Counted from the first letter of the stretch, positions 1 through 9,955 are shown. The stretch: 64,000 bases of DNA from Rhodobacter sp. 24-YEA-8 (GCF_900105075.1 NZ_FNSK01000001.1:2887001-2951000); one strand, 5' to 3'. The notes: generated by a model not told the origin, from the letters alone. A program made the numbers and translations.

Positions 1-1
1 A

Positions 2-280
2 GATGTCTGGCGCGAGGTCATGATCCGGATCAACGAAGGCGTCCCCCCGATGCCGCTGCCGAAAGAGATCCCCCCGAACACGGTCGAAGCTGGCGGATCC
101 TTCGGCCCCTCCCCGGATATCGGCGGGGTCGACCGCCCGGTCCTGCCCGAGGAAGTGCCCTATTTCGACGGCTCCAACGCGCCGGTCTATCAGGGCGGCT
201 CGAACCAGCAGGGCGCCCCCGCCTCGCAAAACCAGGACGATATCGACCGCGCGGTTCGCGACGCCATGGGATTGAACTGA
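2..280 (+). CDS. C-terminal end of a probable class A penicillin-binding protein (5' partial)
   Basis: The reading frame is open to the left edge of the window (it begins Asp-Val-Trp-Arg-Glu-Val-Met), so only about 92 C-terminal residues are visible. A W-R-E-V-M segment followed by a Pro-rich, Gln/Asn-rich low-complexity tail resembles the end of PBP1A-type peptidoglycan synthases, where the transpeptidase domain is followed by a disordered tail. No catalytic motif lies in the visible part, so the family assignment is inference from the tail only. It ends 127 nt before a convergent aminotransferase gene, with a strong hairpin between them. Confidence 0.4.
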   Translation, partial: DVWREVMIRINEGVPPMPLPKEIPPNTVEAGGSFGPSPDIGGVDRPVLPEEVPYFDGSNAPVYQGGSNQQGAPASQNQDDIDRAVRDAMGLN

Positions 281-360
281 GCCCCGGTCTTCCTCTTGCC
301 GGAAATACTCCACGGGGGGTGAAGGGGGTGAAACCCCCACCGCGGCCCCCGGACAAATGC

Positions 361-390
361 AAAAGGGCGGGACAATGTCCCGCCCTTTCC
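361..390. terminator. Bidirectional intrinsic terminator between convergent genes
   Basis: A perfect inverted repeat (AAAGGGCGGGACA, 362-374, and its complement, 376-388) gives a GC-rich stem with A residues on one flank and T residues on the other. It lies between the partial plus-strand gene and the minus-strand aminotransferase and could terminate both. Confidence 0.75.
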
Positions 391-406
391 ACATCCGTAA
401 AACCGC

Positions 407-1582
407 TCAGAGAACCGAGGCAATCGCCTTTGCCAGCACCGGAACGGTCCCCTTGTTCAGCCCGGCGATATTGATCCGCGAATCCCCGACCATATAGACG
501 CCGAAGTCTTCGCGCAGCTTCACCACCTGTGCTTCGGACAGCCCGAGCCGCGAGAACATGCCCCGATGATCCGCGACAAAGTCGAACCGGTCGGAATTGG
601 TGGCCTTGCGCAGCTCGGATGCCAGCTGCTCACGCAGACCCAGCATGTTCAGACGCACCTCTTCCAGCTCGGCTTTCCAGTCGGCGGTCAGGGCGGCATC
701 TTCCAGGATCGTGGTCACGATCCGGGCGCCGTGATCCGGCGGGAAGCTGAAATTCTGCCGGTTGAGGAAGTTCAGATTGCCCTGCACCACTGCCTTGCGA
801 TCCGCCTGGGTCAGCGCGATCAGTACGCCGGTCCGCTCGCGATAGATGCCGAAATTCTTCGAGCACGAGGCCGCGACCAGCACTTCATCAAAGGCCGCTG
901 CCACTTTGCGGGTGGCTTCGGCATCCGCATCCAGCCCGTCGCCAAAGCCCTGATAGGCCAGATCGACCAGCGGCAGCGCCTTGCGCGCTTTCAGAACCGT
1001 GATCACCTCATCCCACTGCGCAGGCGACAGGTTCGCCCCGGTCGGGTTGTGGCAGCAGCCATGCAGCAGCACGACATCGCCCTCGGCAACCTGGCTCAGA
1101 TCTTCGATCAGACCGGCGAAATCCAGCCCCGAGGTCTTCACGTCGAAATAGCGGTATTCCGCCATCGGCAGGCCAAGGAATTTCACCATAGACGGATGGT
1201 TCGGCCAGGTGGGGGCCGAAAGCCAGACCTTCGCCCCGGGCCGCGCAAGCTTTACCAGCTCGAAGGCCTGGCGCAGCGCGCCGGTGCCGCCGGGGGTCGA
1301 GATCGAGGCAGCACGTTCACCAAACCCATCGCCAAGGATCAGCGCGGTGATCGCGGCATTATAGGCGGGTTCACCGGCAAGCGCGGTGTAGGTCTTGGTG
1401 GTCTCGGCTTCCCAGATCTTCTTTTCGGCGGCCTTGACCGCGCGCATCACCGGGGTGAGCCCGGTCGCGTCCTTGTAAACGCCCACGCCAAGATCAATCT
1501 TGCCGTCCCGCTTGTCCTCACGAAACATCGCGATCAGTTGCAGGATCTTGTCCTGCGGCTGCTGGGTCAAAGCCTCAAGCAT
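407..1582 (-). CDS. tyrB: Aromatic-amino-acid / aspartate aminotransferase (class I, PLP)
   Basis: This 391-residue class I aminotransferase has the length and pattern of the tyrosine/aspartate aminotransferases of Paracoccus and Rhodobacter. The N-terminal LGVGVYKD segment, the HGCCHNPTG substrate-binding motif (mid-protein) and the SCSKNFGIYRERTG motif with the PLP-binding Lys near residue 242 are all present. It transfers amino groups between aspartate or aromatic amino acids and 2-oxoglutarate in the cytoplasm. The ATG at 1582 gives the expected N-terminus, and the C-terminus is complete. Whether aromatic or aspartate activity dominates cannot be read from the sequence, so the symbol is tentative. 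Confidence 0.9.
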   Translation of the reverse strand: MLEALTQQPQDKILQLIAMFREDKRDGKIDLGVGVYKDATGLTPVMRAVKAAEKKIWEAETTKTYTALAGEPAYNAAITALILGDGFGERAASISTPGGTGALRQAFELVKLARPGAKVWLSAPTWPNHPSMVKFLGLPMAEYRYFDVKTSGLDFAGLIEDLSQVAEGDVVLLHGCCHNPTGANLSPAQWDEVITVLKARKALPLVDLAYQGFGDGLDADAEATRKVAAAFDEVLVAASCSKNFGIYRERTGVLIALTQADRKAVVQGNLNFLNRQNFSFPPDHGARIVTTILEDAALTADWKAELEEVRLNMLGLREQLASELRKATNSDRFDFVADHRGMFSRLGLSEAQVVKLREDFGVYMVGDSRINIAGLNKGTVPVLAKAIASVL

Positions 1583-1643
1583 GTCTTCCTCACATCAGCG
1601 GGCCAGTCCCTGGCCCCATTGCGCCCGTTCCGGCGGCCTTGCC

Positions 1644-2519
1644 TTATGCAGCTGGGCCCGTCTCGACCGGCAAATCCTCATACATGCCCCATTCGGCCCA
1701 GGAGCCGTCATAGAGCGACCAGTTGCGATGCCCGATCCGCTCCAGCGCGAGCGCCAGGATCGCCGCCGACACGCCCGAGCCGCAACTGGTGATCACCGGC
1801 TGCGCCAGGTCTATCCCCGCCTCCTGAAAGATCATCCGCAGCACGGCGGGGTCTTTCATGGTGCCATCCTGGTTCAGCAGATTACCCCAGGGCAGATTGC
1901 GCGACCCGGGAATGTGACCTGCGCGCAGACCGGGGCGCGGCTCCGGCGCCTCGCCGGCAAAGCGCGCGGGCGCACGGGCATCAACCACCACGGCCTGTTT
2001 CAGTTTCGCGGCATGGGCGACCTGGGTCACGTCTTTCACCAGGTGGTTCTGACGCTGCGTGGTCATATGACGATCGCGGATCACCGGAGGCAGATCCTCG
2101 GTCTCGCGCCCTTCCGCCTGCCATTTCGGCAGGCCGCCATCCAGCACGGCGACATCGTTTTTGCCCATCAGGCGGAAGGTCCACCAGATCCGCGGCGCCG
2201 AAAAGATACCGGTCGAATCGTAGATCACCACCTGATGCCCGTCGCCGACACCCATTGCCCGCATCCGGGACATGAATTTCTCGACCGGTGGCACCATATG
2301 CGGCAGGTTCGAGCGGTGATCCGAAATTTCCTCAAGGTCGAAGAACCGTGCGCCCGGGATATGGGCCGCCTCATATTCCGCGCGCGCATCGCGCTCAGAC
2401 GGGGGCAGGAACCAGCTTGCATCAAGCAACCGCAGATCCGGGTCTTTCAGATGGCTGGCAAGCCAGTCTGTCGAGACGAGGGTATGTGGGTCATCCTTCG
2501 GGGCGGGGGTCAGCGACAT
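1644..2519 (-). CDS. sseA: 3-mercaptopyruvate / thiosulfate sulfurtransferase (double rhodanese)
   Basis: This 291-residue protein has two tandem rhodanese domains. The C-terminal domain carries the loop SCGSGVSA with the catalytic Cys near residue 246; CGSG(V/T)-type loops are characteristic of mercaptopyruvate sulfurtransferases rather than thiosulfate-specific rhodaneses (CRxGx[RT]). It would transfer sulfur from 3-mercaptopyruvate or thiosulfate to thiol acceptors or cyanide. It is transcribed with, and 61 nt upstream of, the aminotransferase; the pair fits cysteine catabolism, since transamination of cysteine yields 3-mercaptopyruvate. The operon link is inference. Confidence 0.9.
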   Translation of the reverse strand: MSLTPAPKDDPHTLVSTDWLASHLKDPDLRLLDASWFLPPSERDARAEYEAAHIPGARFFDLEEISDHRSNLPHMVPPVEKFMSRMRAMGVGDGHQVVIYDSTGIFSAPRIWWTFRLMGKNDVAVLDGGLPKWQAEGRETEDLPPVIRDRHMTTQRQNHLVKDVTQVAHAAKLKQAVVVDARAPARFAGEAPEPRPGLRAGHIPGSRNLPWGNLLNQDGTMKDPAVLRMIFQEAGIDLAQPVITSCGSGVSAAILALALERIGHRNWSLYDGSWAEWGMYEDLPVETGPAA

Positions 2520-2771
2520 GGCGGCCTCAGGTCAAAGGGAGCGGATCAACAGGCGGACCAAAAGCGGTCAGTTTCCTATAGCCCGCCTGTATGTGCGTGC
2601 AACCCCGCACTGCCCTGTGCCGGGCAGAGCGGGCGATCTTTGCCCCGAAATTTGCCACCGGATTTGCGCTGAAATCGGAAATCCCGCCCGAAGCTGCTTC
2701 GGGCGGGATGATCTGAGACAGGAAGCTTCGCAAGATCAGGCGCTCTGTCAGCGCCGCCCGGCAATTCCGGC

Positions 2772-3074
2772 TTACTTCACCAGTGCTTTTTTGATTGCGC
2801 CGACAATGGCCACGAGGATACCGCCGCCGGCGCCACCGCCGACCACGCTCTGGATGATCGACGAGATGTCGAGCCCGGAAGACGTCGCGGCTGCCGCGGC
2901 CTCGCCTGCACCGCCAAGGCCCAGCAGGGACAGGATCTGCCCGCCGCCGACGCCGCCCAGAAGACCGATCACAGAATTCAGGATCGGACCCATGTTGAGG
3001 TTTTTCAACGCAGATCCGGCCGCGTTGCCGCCGATAAGGCCGGCCACGAGCTGGATGATAAGTGACATATCCAT
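2772..3074 (-). CDS. Small Gly/Ala-rich membrane protein of unknown function
   Basis: About 100 residues starting MDMSLIIQLVAGLIGG. I chose the ATG at 3074 because a purine-rich TGGGGA stretch precedes it, while the upstream extension to 3197 is Cys/Pro-rich and unlike a coding N-terminus. The protein has three hydrophobic stretches rich in Gly (LIGGNAAG, LLGGVGGGQ, VVGGGAGGG) and a basic C-terminal tail (AIKKALVK), which suggests a small inner-membrane or oligomer-forming protein. I recognise no catalytic motif. It lies between sseA and smpB on the same strand. Confidence 0.55.
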   Translation of the reverse strand: MDMSLIIQLVAGLIGGNAAGSALKNLNMGPILNSVIGLLGGVGGGQILSLLGLGGAGEAAAAATSSGLDISSIIQSVVGGGAGGGILVAIVGAIKKALVK

Positions 3075-3233
3075 GATGACTATCCCCACAAAGGGCCGGT
3101 GTGTTCCGGCCTCACACCCGGACCATGGCGTAAACTTGCTCTCCGGGCAGGGGGAAGAGTGCCTGATCCTTCCCATTCTGGCAAATGTTGTGTGCAAGCG
3201 GCAGCCGGCAACAAGATCAGCCGCTCTGCAGGA

Positions 3234-3716
3234 TCAGTTTTGATAACCCTGTTTCATGATCCGCGCCTTCTGGCGGTCCCAGTCGCGTTTGGCACTGGTA
3301 TCGCGCTTGTCGGCATTGTTCTTGCCCTTGGCCACACCGAGCGCGATCTTCACCATGCCACGCTCGTTGAAATACATCCGCAAGGGCACGATGGTCATCC
3401 CCTCGCGCCTGGTCGCATTCCAGAGCCGTGACAGTTCTTTCTTTGACACCAGCAGCTTGCGGCGGCGGCGCTCGTCATGGCTGTCCCAGGCATTGGACTG
3501 TTTGTAAGGCGCAATATAGCCATTGATCAGCCAGAGCTCGCCGCCCTCGACCGAGGCATAGCTGTCGGCGATGTTCGACCCGCCGATCCGCAGGCTTTTG
3601 ACCTCGGAGCCCTGGAGGACGATCCCGGCCTCGAGGTCGCTTTCGATATGATATTCGAACCGCGCCCTGCGGTTGTCAGCGATGAGTTTGGAATTGGGAT
3701 CGTGTTTCTTCTGCAT
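3234..3716 (-). CDS. smpB: SsrA-binding protein SmpB
   Basis: At 160 residues this is the usual SmpB length. Conserved segments include the N-terminal [23 protein letters not shown], the [20 protein letters not shown] core and a basic C-terminal tail ([21 protein letters not shown]) that enters the ribosomal decoding centre and mRNA channel. SmpB binds tmRNA and directs trans-translation of stalled ribosomes. The partner ssrA gene was not found in this window. The start at ATG 3716 matches the family N-terminus. Confidence 0.97.
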   Translation of the reverse strand: MQKKHDPNSKLIADNRRARFEYHIESDLEAGIVLQGSEVKSLRIGGSNIADSYASVEGGELWLINGYIAPYKQSNAWDSHDERRRRKLLVSKKELSRLWNATRREGMTIVPLRMYFNERGMVKIALGVAKGKNNADKRDTSAKRDWDRQKARIMKQGYQN

Positions 3717-3783
3717 GATCGGGCAGAGATAGGGGATGGCGGGCCCTGAGTAAAGAAGCGCACCCCTCTCCGGCGCGCGCTTT

Positions 3784-4665
3784 TCATACCGCTGTGGCGC
3801 CTTTGCGTGCGCGGATCAGGGTATATAGCCCGCTCGCAACAATAATGGCACTGCCAAGCAGGGTCAGATGGTCGGGCCGCTCGGCAAGGAAGATCACCGC
3901 AAGAAGCATCGCAAAGACGAGGCGGGTATAGCGGAAGGGCGTTACGGCCGAGACCTCGCCCGTGCGCATGGCGGCGGTCAGCGCGTTATATCCCAGAAGT
4001 CCGAAAAACGTGGCGCCAAAGATCAGGCCGGCTCCGGTCCGGTCGGGCCAATGGGCGCCGCCGGTGTAAGACAGGACGATCAGCCCGGCGATTCCGAGCA
4101 TCGAAAAACCAAGGATCCCGAGCTGCCGGTTCGACATGGTTTTCGGCGCGGCGCGGGTGGCGAGATCGCGCCCGGCAAAGCCCGCCATGCCCGCCACTGC
4201 GAGGAGCGACATCGCCGAGAAGCCGTCCAGCCCGGGCCTGAGCACGATCATCACACCAAGAAATCCGACCGCAACCGCCGACCAGCGCCGCCAGCCAACC
4301 TTTTCACCAAAGATTAGCGCCGCGCCGGCGAGCACCACCAGCGGCGTCGCCTGAAGAATGGCGACCGTGGTGGGCATGGAGGTCAGTGCAATGGCGAGAC
4401 TGTAGAAAAGCCGCCCCGCGATCTCGAATCCTGACCGCACCAGCATTGCGGAAGACAGAAAAACCCGCGGAAAGACGGATTCACGCGCGGCGCGTGCCAT
4501 GAGCGCGAAGACCATGGCGCCGCCAAAGCCCATGACCGCCATGACCTGGCCGACCGGCACATGGGCAGAGGCCTTGCGGATAAAGAGATCCTCGACCGCA
4601 AAGCCCGCCATGGCCAGCGTCATCAGGGCCGCGCCCCGCAGGTTTGGCGTGATGCCCTCGGTCAT
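3784..4665 (-). CDS. EamA/DMT-family transporter
   Basis: This 293-residue protein has about ten predicted transmembrane segments arranged as two EamA repeats; the second repeat begins around residue 160. The first repeat ends with the typical [21 protein letters not shown] and the second with [21 protein letters not shown] carriers export or import small metabolites across the inner membrane, and the substrate here is unknown. It lies 60 nt downstream of dapA, separated by two strong hairpins, so co-transcription with dapA is possible but probably attenuated. Confidence 0.85.
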   Translation of the reverse strand: MTEGITPNLRGAALMTLAMAGFAVEDLFIRKASAHVPVGQVMAVMGFGGAMVFALMARAARESVFPRVFLSSAMLVRSGFEIAGRLFYSLAIALTSMPTTVAILQATPLVVLAGAALIFGEKVGWRRWSAVAVGFLGVMIVLRPGLDGFSAMSLLAVAGMAGFAGRDLATRAAPKTMSNRQLGILGFSMLGIAGLIVLSYTGGAHWPDRTGAGLIFGATFFGLLGYNALTAAMRTGEVSAVTPFRYTRLVFAMLLAVIFLAERPDHLTLLGSAIIVASGLYTLIRARKGATAV

Positions 4666-4675
4666 CCCGCGCGCC

Positions 4676-4722
4676 CCCGGAGTTTTTTGAAAACTCCGGG
4701 CCGGTTCCTGTGCAGGAACCGG
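4676..4722. terminator. Two back-to-back perfect hairpins between dapA and the EamA gene
   Basis: Two adjacent inverted repeats: CCCGGAGTTTT with its complement (4676-4700, 3-nt loop), then CCGGTTCCTG with its complement (4701-4722, 2-nt loop). They begin 4 nt after the dapA stop on the minus strand and end 11 nt before the EamA start codon. There is no clear U-tract on the minus strand, so they could be a Rho-linked 3'-end stabiliser or attenuator rather than a classical terminator. Confidence 0.6.
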
Positions 4723-4725
4723 GCG

Positions 4726-5601
4726 CTAGTTGAGAAGGCCGGCATGGGTCATGGCCGCGCGGATCTTTGCTTTCGTATCATCGCTCAGCCCGACCAGCGG
4801 CAACCGGACCTCTTCGCTGCACCGCCCCAGCAGAGAGAGTGCATATTTCGCGCCGACAAGACCCGGCTCGATGAACAGCGCCTCATGCAGCGGGAAAAGC
4901 CGGTCCTGGTAGTCAAGCGCCGTGCGGAAGTCACCGCGCAGCGTGGCCGCCTGGAATTCGGCACAGAGCTTCGGCGCCACATTGGCCGTGACCGAAATCG
5001 CGCCGCAGCCGCCATGGGCGTTGAAGGCCAGCGCGGTATCGTCATTGCCGGACAGCTGGATGAAATCTGCGCCGCAGGTCTCGCGCTGCTGGCTGACCTT
5101 GCCGATATTGCCGGTCGCGTCTTTCACGCCGACGATTCGCGGCAGCTTAGCCAGCTCGCCCATCGTCGCGGGCGACATGTCGATCACCGAACGACCCGGA
5201 ATATTATAGATGATGATCGGCAGAGTGCTGGCCTCATGCAGGGCCTTGTAATGCGCGATCAGACCGGCCTGGTTCGGCTTGTTGTAATAAGGTGTCACGA
5301 CCAGAGCGGCATCGGCACCGACGCGCTCGGCATGGCGGATCAGCCGGATGCCCTCGACCGTGCTGTTCGAGCCCGCGCCCGCGATCACCGGCACCCGGCC
5401 GGCCGCGAATGTCACCACGGCCTCGACCACGGCCTCGTGCTCTTCATGGCTCAGCGTCGGGCTTTCGCCAGTGGTGCCGACGGGAACCAGCCCGGTCGAG
5501 CCCTCGGCGATCTGCCAGTCGACAAGTTTCTTGAGCATGTCCATATCCACGGCGCCGTCCTTGAACGGCGTAACCAAAGCGGGAATCGACCCCTGGATCA
5601 T
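4726..5601 (-). CDS. dapA: 4-hydroxy-tetrahydrodipicolinate synthase
   Basis: This 291-residue (beta/alpha)8 lyase condenses pyruvate with aspartate semialdehyde in lysine and meso-diaminopimelate synthesis. Visible motifs are [14 protein letters not shown] near the N-terminus, YNIPGRS with the catalytic Tyr, and GVKDATG with the Schiff-base Lys near residue 160. The ATG at 5601 is preceded by GAGGAG and gives the normal N-terminus [13 protein letters not shown]; a longer in-frame extension to 5769 has no family support. It is divergent from the lytic transglycosylase gene, which links two cell-wall functions side by side. Confidence 0.96.
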   Translation of the reverse strand: MIQGSIPALVTPFKDGAVDMDMLKKLVDWQIAEGSTGLVPVGTTGESPTLSHEEHEAVVEAVVTFAAGRVPVIAGAGSNSTVEGIRLIRHAERVGADAALVVTPYYNKPNQAGLIAHYKALHEASTLPIIIYNIPGRSVIDMSPATMGELAKLPRIVGVKDATGNIGKVSQQRETCGADFIQLSGNDDTALAFNAHGGCGAISVTANVAPKLCAEFQAATLRGDFRTALDYQDRLFPLHEALFIEPGLVGAKYALSLLGRCSEEVRLPLVGLSDDTKAKIRAAMTHAGLLN

Positions 5602-5844
5602 GGCACGCGTCTCCTCATCTGGGGGCCCTTTTCGCCCCTGGCTGCAACGGACTTTCCTTACCCTTGCAATTGCGCCTTGCCAAGCACTGCATGAGGGCGC
5701 CGGCAGGACAGGCTCTGCGACAGATCCGGGGCCGGGACGGCGCCCTTTCTGGCAGGTGGTTTCCGACATGCGCCCCTGGTGCCGGGCCGCTGCTGACAGG
5801 AACGTGCCTTGTGGCGATCCGGCCTCTTTGGCAGACTCCGCCCC

Positions 5845-7806
5845 ATGACCTTTCTCATCCGCCGCCTCCGCATCCTGACCCTGGTTCTCCCGGCTCTGCT
5901 CTCTCCGGCCCTGATCATCCCGCCTTTGTTCCTTCCGACAGCGGCGCGCGCCGATCAGGTGCAGGAGATGCGCAGCGCGCTTGAATTGGTGCGCAAGAAA
6001 GACTGGCCCGGGGCTCTCGCGGCCTCTCAGGACGGCCTGGTGCGGGACTTTGTCATCTGGAGCCAGCTGCGCGACGGCGATGGCCGGCTGGGCGATTACG
6101 AGGCCTTCCTAGCGCGGCGCGGCGACTGGCCGGGTCTTGCCCTCCTGCGGCAAAAGGGCGAGGAGGCGGTGGCCAGATCCGAGACGCCATCGCGGGTGGC
6201 CGGGTATTTCCGCGCCGCGCCACCCCGCAGCGGCACCGGCGCCGTGGCCCTTGTGCGCGCGTATAAGGCGCTTGGCCAGATCGGCCTGGCCGAAACCGAA
6301 GCGATGCGGGCCTGGGCAGAGCTTTCGCTCACCGCCGACCAGGAGGCCGAACTGCAGGTCCTGATGCCCGATGCCGTGGCGATGGTGAATGATCTGCGGC
6401 TGGAAAACCTGCTCTGGGAGGGGCGGCGTGCCGAGGCACTCCGGATGCTGCCACGGGTGCCGGAGGCAAAGCGCAAACTCGCCGAGGCGCGGCTTGCCTT
6501 GCGCGCCGGTCAGCCAGGGGTCGACGGGCTGGTTGCGGCGGTGCCCGACGCGCTGAAATCCGACCCTGGCCTCAGCTATGAGCGGTTCTTGTGGCGGATG
6601 AAGCGGGATCTCTATGCGGAATCGGCAGAGCTGATCCTGTCGGTCGCACCGGAAAATCTTGGCCGCCCCGAGGAATGGGCGCCGCGGCGCGCGCTGCTCG
6701 CGCGCTGGCTGATGCGCCAGGGGCGTGCGCAGGATGCTTACCGGGTGGCGGCACGGCATGGGATGACAGCGGGCGGCGCTTACGCCGATCTGGAATTTCT
6801 GGCGGGCTTTATCGCGCTGAGAAAGCTCAATGACCCCGAGACCGCGCTGAAACATTTCGCGCATCTGCGGGCCGGAGTTTCCACCGCGATCTCGGTCTCG
6901 CGTGCCGATTACTGGCAGGGCCGCGCCGATGAGGCCGCCGGGCGGGCCGAAAGCGCAAAGGCGCATTTCCAGCGCGCAGCACAGCATCAGACCGCCTATT
7001 ACGGGCTTTTATCGGCGGAAAAACTCGGGCTGTCGCTGGATCCTCAGCTTTTGAACGATGCTCCGGCATCGGGCTGGCGCCAATCGTCTTTTGCCGGGTC
7101 TTCGGTTCTGGCGATGGGGCGGCTTATGCTCTCGGCCGGAAACCGGGTCGAGGGCAAGCGGTTTCTCCTGCATCTTGCCGAAGGGCAGGACGCAAGGGGC
7201 ATCGCCCAGCTTGCCGAGATGGCGCTGGAGATGGGCCAGCCGCATATCGCGCTGGTGCTGGCGAAACAGGCGGCAGAGCGGGGCGCGATCCTGCCCCGCA
7301 CCTATTACCCGGTGCCGGACCTCGTGCCGGACGGGCTGCATGTCAGCCGCGCGCTGGCCCTCGCCATTGCGCGGCGCGAAAGCGAATTCGAGCCGATGGC
7401 GCGTTCAGGCGCCGATGCGCGCGGGCTGATGCAGGTTCTGCCCGAGACCGCCGCGCGGATGGCCAAGGGGCTGGGCCTGGAATATTCGCTCTCGAGGCTT
7501 TATGACCCGGGGTTCAACACCCAGGTGGGTTCGGCCTATCTGGCGAAGATGGTTGAGGAATTCGGACCTTCGATTGCGCTGATCGCCTCGGGCTATAATG
7601 CCGGGCCCGGGCGGCCGCGCCGCTGGATCGGCGAGCTTGGCGACCCGCGCCTGCCCGAGGTGGATGTGGTCGACTGGGTCGAGATGATCCCGATCGGCGA
7701 GACCAGAACCTATGTGATGCGGGTGGTCGAAGGCGTGGTGATCTACCGCGCGAAACTGCGCGGGACGGTGGGTCCCGTCCGGGTGACGGCAGAGCTGAAG
7801 GGCTGA
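5845..7806 (+). CDS. slt: Soluble lytic murein transglycosylase
   Basis: This protein of about 653 residues starts at ATG 5845, giving a Sec signal peptide (basic MTFLIRRLR, hydrophobic core, cleavage near AARA-DQ). A long alpha-helical superhelical region of TPR-like repeats is followed by a C-terminal SLT domain from about residue 490. The catalytic Glu sits in RRESEFEP near residue 512, followed by [12 protein letters not shown] and [18 protein letters not shown]. It cleaves the MurNAc-GlcNAc bond of peptidoglycan in the periplasm with 1,6-anhydro product formation. It is divergent from dapA. Confidence 0.93.
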   Translation: MTFLIRRLRILTLVLPALLSPALIIPPLFLPTAARADQVQEMRSALELVRKKDWPGALAASQDGLVRDFVIWSQLRDGDGRLGDYEAFLARRGDWPGLALLRQKGEEAVARSETPSRVAGYFRAAPPRSGTGAVALVRAYKALGQIGLAETEAMRAWAELSLTADQEAELQVLMPDAVAMVNDLRLENLLWEGRRAEALRMLPRVPEAKRKLAEARLALRAGQPGVDGLVAAVPDALKSDPGLSYERFLWRMKRDLYAESAELILSVAPENLGRPEEWAPRRALLARWLMRQGRAQDAYRVAARHGMTAGGAYADLEFLAGFIALRKLNDPETALKHFAHLRAGVSTAISVSRADYWQGRADEAAGRAESAKAHFQRAAQHQTAYYGLLSAEKLGLSLDPQLLNDAPASGWRQSSFAGSSVLAMGRLMLSAGNRVEGKRFLLHLAEGQDARGIAQLAEMALEMGQPHIALVLAKQAAERGAILPRTYYPVPDLVPDGLHVSRALALAIARRESEFEPMARSGADARGLMQVLPETAARMAKGLGLEYSLSRLYDPGFNTQVGSAYLAKMVEEFGPSIALIASGYNAGPGRPRRWIGELGDPRLPEVDVVDWVEMIPIGETRTYVMRVVEGVVIYRAKLRGTVGPVRVTAELKG

Positions 7807-7943
7807 GGGCGGGTTTCTGGCTGGCGTATTTTGACTAGGAGAAACGGAGCAGCGGCTTTGCTGTCCGTCGCATGATATGCGCGATGGGTTTTCTTCCGGT
7901 CCACAACCTGATTTCTGGGCCGTGAAAGCAGCAGGGGGCAGCG

Positions 7944-8702
7944 ATGGAACTGGTTCTGATCGGCATTGGTACCGGCAATCCGGACCATCTCACCTTGCAG
8001 GCCGTGAAGGCGCTGAATGCGGCTGATCTGATCCTGATCCCCGAGAAGGGTGAAGACAAAGCCGATCTTGCCGATCTGCGCCGCCAGATCTGCGAGGATC
8101 TCGTGACGCGGCCCGGGGTGATCGTCGCGGGCTTTGCCATGCCGGTGCGGGATCCGGCCAATCCCTCTTACCTTGCGCGGGTGAATGACTGGCATGATGC
8201 GATTGCCGGCGCATGGGCGGCGGCGATTGACGCGCATCCTGGCGTAAAGCGGGTGGCGCTGATGGTCTGGGGCGATCCCGCGCTTTACGACAGTACCCTG
8301 CGGATTGCCGCACGGCTGGGCAGGCTGCGCGAAGTCTCGGTCTCGGTGGTGCCGGGGATCATGTCACCGCAGGTGCTGGCCGCTGCGCATCGCATTCCGC
8401 TCAACGGGCTTGGCGCGCCGTTTCTGGTGACGACAGGGCGGCGGCTGCGCGAAGAAGGCTGGCCCGAAGGCGTCAACCGGCTGGTGGTGATGCTGGATGG
8501 CGGCTGTGCCTTTCAGGATCTGGCGCCCGAAGGCATCTCGATCTGGTGGGGCGCCTTTGTCGGCATGGCGAATGAGATCACCGAAGCCGGCCCCCTGGCC
8601 GAGGCGGGGCCGCGTATCCTCGCCCGGCGCGAAGCGGCGCGGACCGAGCACGGCTGGCTCATGGATATCTATATTCTGGACCGGACATCCCCGGCGGCAT
8701 AA
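7944..8702 (+). CDS. cobF: Precorrin-6A synthase (deacetylating), CobF
   Basis: This 252-residue SAM-dependent tetrapyrrole methylase has an N-terminus LIGIGTGNPDHLTLQAVKAL that matches the CobF branch, with a VVPGIMSPQVLAAAH segment mid-protein. It methylates precorrin-5 at C1 with loss of acetate in the aerobic cobalamin pathway. It is a monocistronic plus-strand gene, convergent with cbtA and apart from the minus-strand cob operon. The ATG at 7944 lies in a GGGGGCAGCG context and gives the family N-terminus. CobF marks the oxygen-dependent route. Confidence 0.93.
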   Translation: MELVLIGIGTGNPDHLTLQAVKALNAADLILIPEKGEDKADLADLRRQICEDLVTRPGVIVAGFAMPVRDPANPSYLARVNDWHDAIAGAWAAAIDAHPGVKRVALMVWGDPALYDSTLRIAARLGRLREVSVSVVPGIMSPQVLAAAHRIPLNGLGAPFLVTTGRRLREEGWPEGVNRLVVMLDGGCAFQDLAPEGISIWWGAFVGMANEITEAGPLAEAGPRILARREAARTEHGWLMDIYILDRTSPAA

Positions 8703-8719
8703 GCCGCCGGGAAGCTGGT

Positions 8720-9517
8720 TTATGCCTCGCGGCCACGGCTCCAGAGCGCGGCTGCGAAAAGGCCGAGCAGCGTCCAGACCGCAAGACCGACCCCGATGGC
8801 GCGGCCGGCGAATTGCGCAGCCAGTTCGGGCGGCGTCGGGCCGGTGAACTCATGCGGATGCGGCGCGCCGACGATATGGGGCGCGAGGATCAGCAGGATC
8901 GCCGCCGCCCAGACCACCCAGTTCCGACCGAAGGCGATGAGCCAGAGACCGATGGCGGTCGCAATCACTGTCGCCACCCACCAGATCGCGCGGGCGTTGA
9001 CATCGGCCGCGGCCATGCCCGGAAGCTCGGGCGAGAGGCCGAAAGCCGGCGCCATCTGCACCGCGACAAAGCCCGCGATCCCCCAGAGAAGGCCCTGGCG
9101 TGCGGTGACCCGGTTGCCATTATTCTCAGACAGGGCCATCGCCGCGACCAGCAGCAGCCCGTAGCCGGCATAGACCATAATCGAGAACAGGATCGACAAC
9201 CCGTCACGGGCTGCGTCAAAACCGATACCGGGGATCTCTGCCGCCTCGCCATGGTCATGCGCGGCTTCGGACCCATGATCATGGCCCGCTTCTGCCGCAG
9301 GCGCGGCCTGAGGCTCTGTCTGCGGCTCTGTGGTTTCCGACGCCGGTTCTTCACCGTGATGATGGTCTGAGGCCGCCGCGAAATGAGTGCGCTCGCCGCC
9401 CTCATAAAGCTCGGCATGAAGCAGCACGGGCTGCACGAAAACAAGCTGCAACAGGGCGGCAATCAGCCCCGCTGCAGCGCCAGCGATCAACGCGCTGGTC
9501 AGCAGTCTTTGCAACAT
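8720..9517 (-). CDS. cbtA: Cobalt transporter subunit CbtA
   Basis: About 265 residues from ATG 9517. The first transmembrane segment (MLQRLLTSALIAGAAAG) is followed by a long periplasmic loop rich in His, Glu and Asp (DHHHGEEP, GHDHGSE, HDHGEA) and then four to five more membrane segments. The family CbtAB is predicted to take up cobalt and is commonly under B12 riboswitches, as here. The gene starts 1 nt after the cbtB stop codon, so the two are translationally coupled. The upstream in-frame codons to 9568 overlap cbtB and are not needed. Confidence 0.9.
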   Translation of the reverse strand: MLQRLLTSALIAGAAAGLIAALLQLVFVQPVLLHAELYEGGERTHFAAASDHHHGEEPASETTEPQTEPQAAPAAEAGHDHGSEAAHDHGEAAEIPGIGFDAARDGLSILFSIMVYAGYGLLLVAAMALSENNGNRVTARQGLLWGIAGFVAVQMAPAFGLSPELPGMAAADVNARAIWWVATVIATAIGLWLIAFGRNWVVWAAAILLILAPHIVGAPHPHEFTGPTPPELAAQFAGRAIGVGLAVWTLLGLFAAALWSRGREA

Positions 9518-9518
9518 A

Positions 9519-9689
9519 TCAGTGGCAGGGGAATCCGACCGCGTGACGCACATCATGGGCGGCGTCATGCAGGGTTTCCGACTGGGCGAGGCCAGCGACG
9601 AAGATCAGCGCAGCACCCAAAAGCGCCACGACGAGGATATTCGCCAGTTTGACATCAGCCTTCGCGCCTGAGCGGGCAATGGTGGACAT
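9519..9689 (-). CDS. cbtB: Cobalt transporter subunit CbtB
   Basis: This is a 56-residue, single-span protein beginning MSTIARSGAKADVKL. Its hydrophobic segment (ILVVALLGAALIFVAGLAQ) is followed by the C-terminal signature HDAAHDVRHAVGFPCH, whose His and Cys residues are the diagnostic metal-binding tail of CbtB. It is encoded directly downstream of a cobalamin riboswitch and directly upstream of cbtA. The start at 9689 follows GGAGTAACTCAT. The partnership with CbtA in cobalt uptake is family knowledge, not shown by the sequence. Confidence 0.92.
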   Translation of the reverse strand: MSTIARSGAKADVKLANILVVALLGAALIFVAGLAQSETLHDAAHDVRHAVGFPCH

Positions 9690-9735
9690 ATGAGTTACTC
9701 CTTGCCGTCATCCCCGACGGCGGTTCCATCAGTGC

Positions 9736-9894
9736 GAAGGTCGGTCTCCTGACTTGCAGGTCACAGCCTCTGCCCTCCTTCCCATGGATTGCTCCACAGT
9801 GGTTAACGGGGTCGGCTCGCTGCGCACAGTCGCGGGGGCGGTCGGGTCGGGGAATCCCCCGCCCTGTTCCCATGCCGGTCGCCCGGCACCTTCA
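9736..9894 (-). ncRNA. Cobalamin riboswitch upstream of cbtBA
   Basis: On the minus strand the element runs from AAGGTGCC (9892) through GGGAACAGGGCGGGG, a CCCCCGCGACTGTG segment, GGGAAGG, to the B12 box GTCAGGAGACCGACCTT (ending near 9737). The terminal AAGGT and ACCTT pair as P1. It lies 47 nt upstream of the cbtB start and 60 nt downstream of the cobA stop, so cobalt uptake would be switched off by adenosylcobalamin. Confidence 0.9.
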
Positions 9895-9955
9895 CAATAT
9901 CGAGAGTGACAGGCGCATGACGCCCGGTCAAGTCGCGCGCGCCACTTCGCACCCG

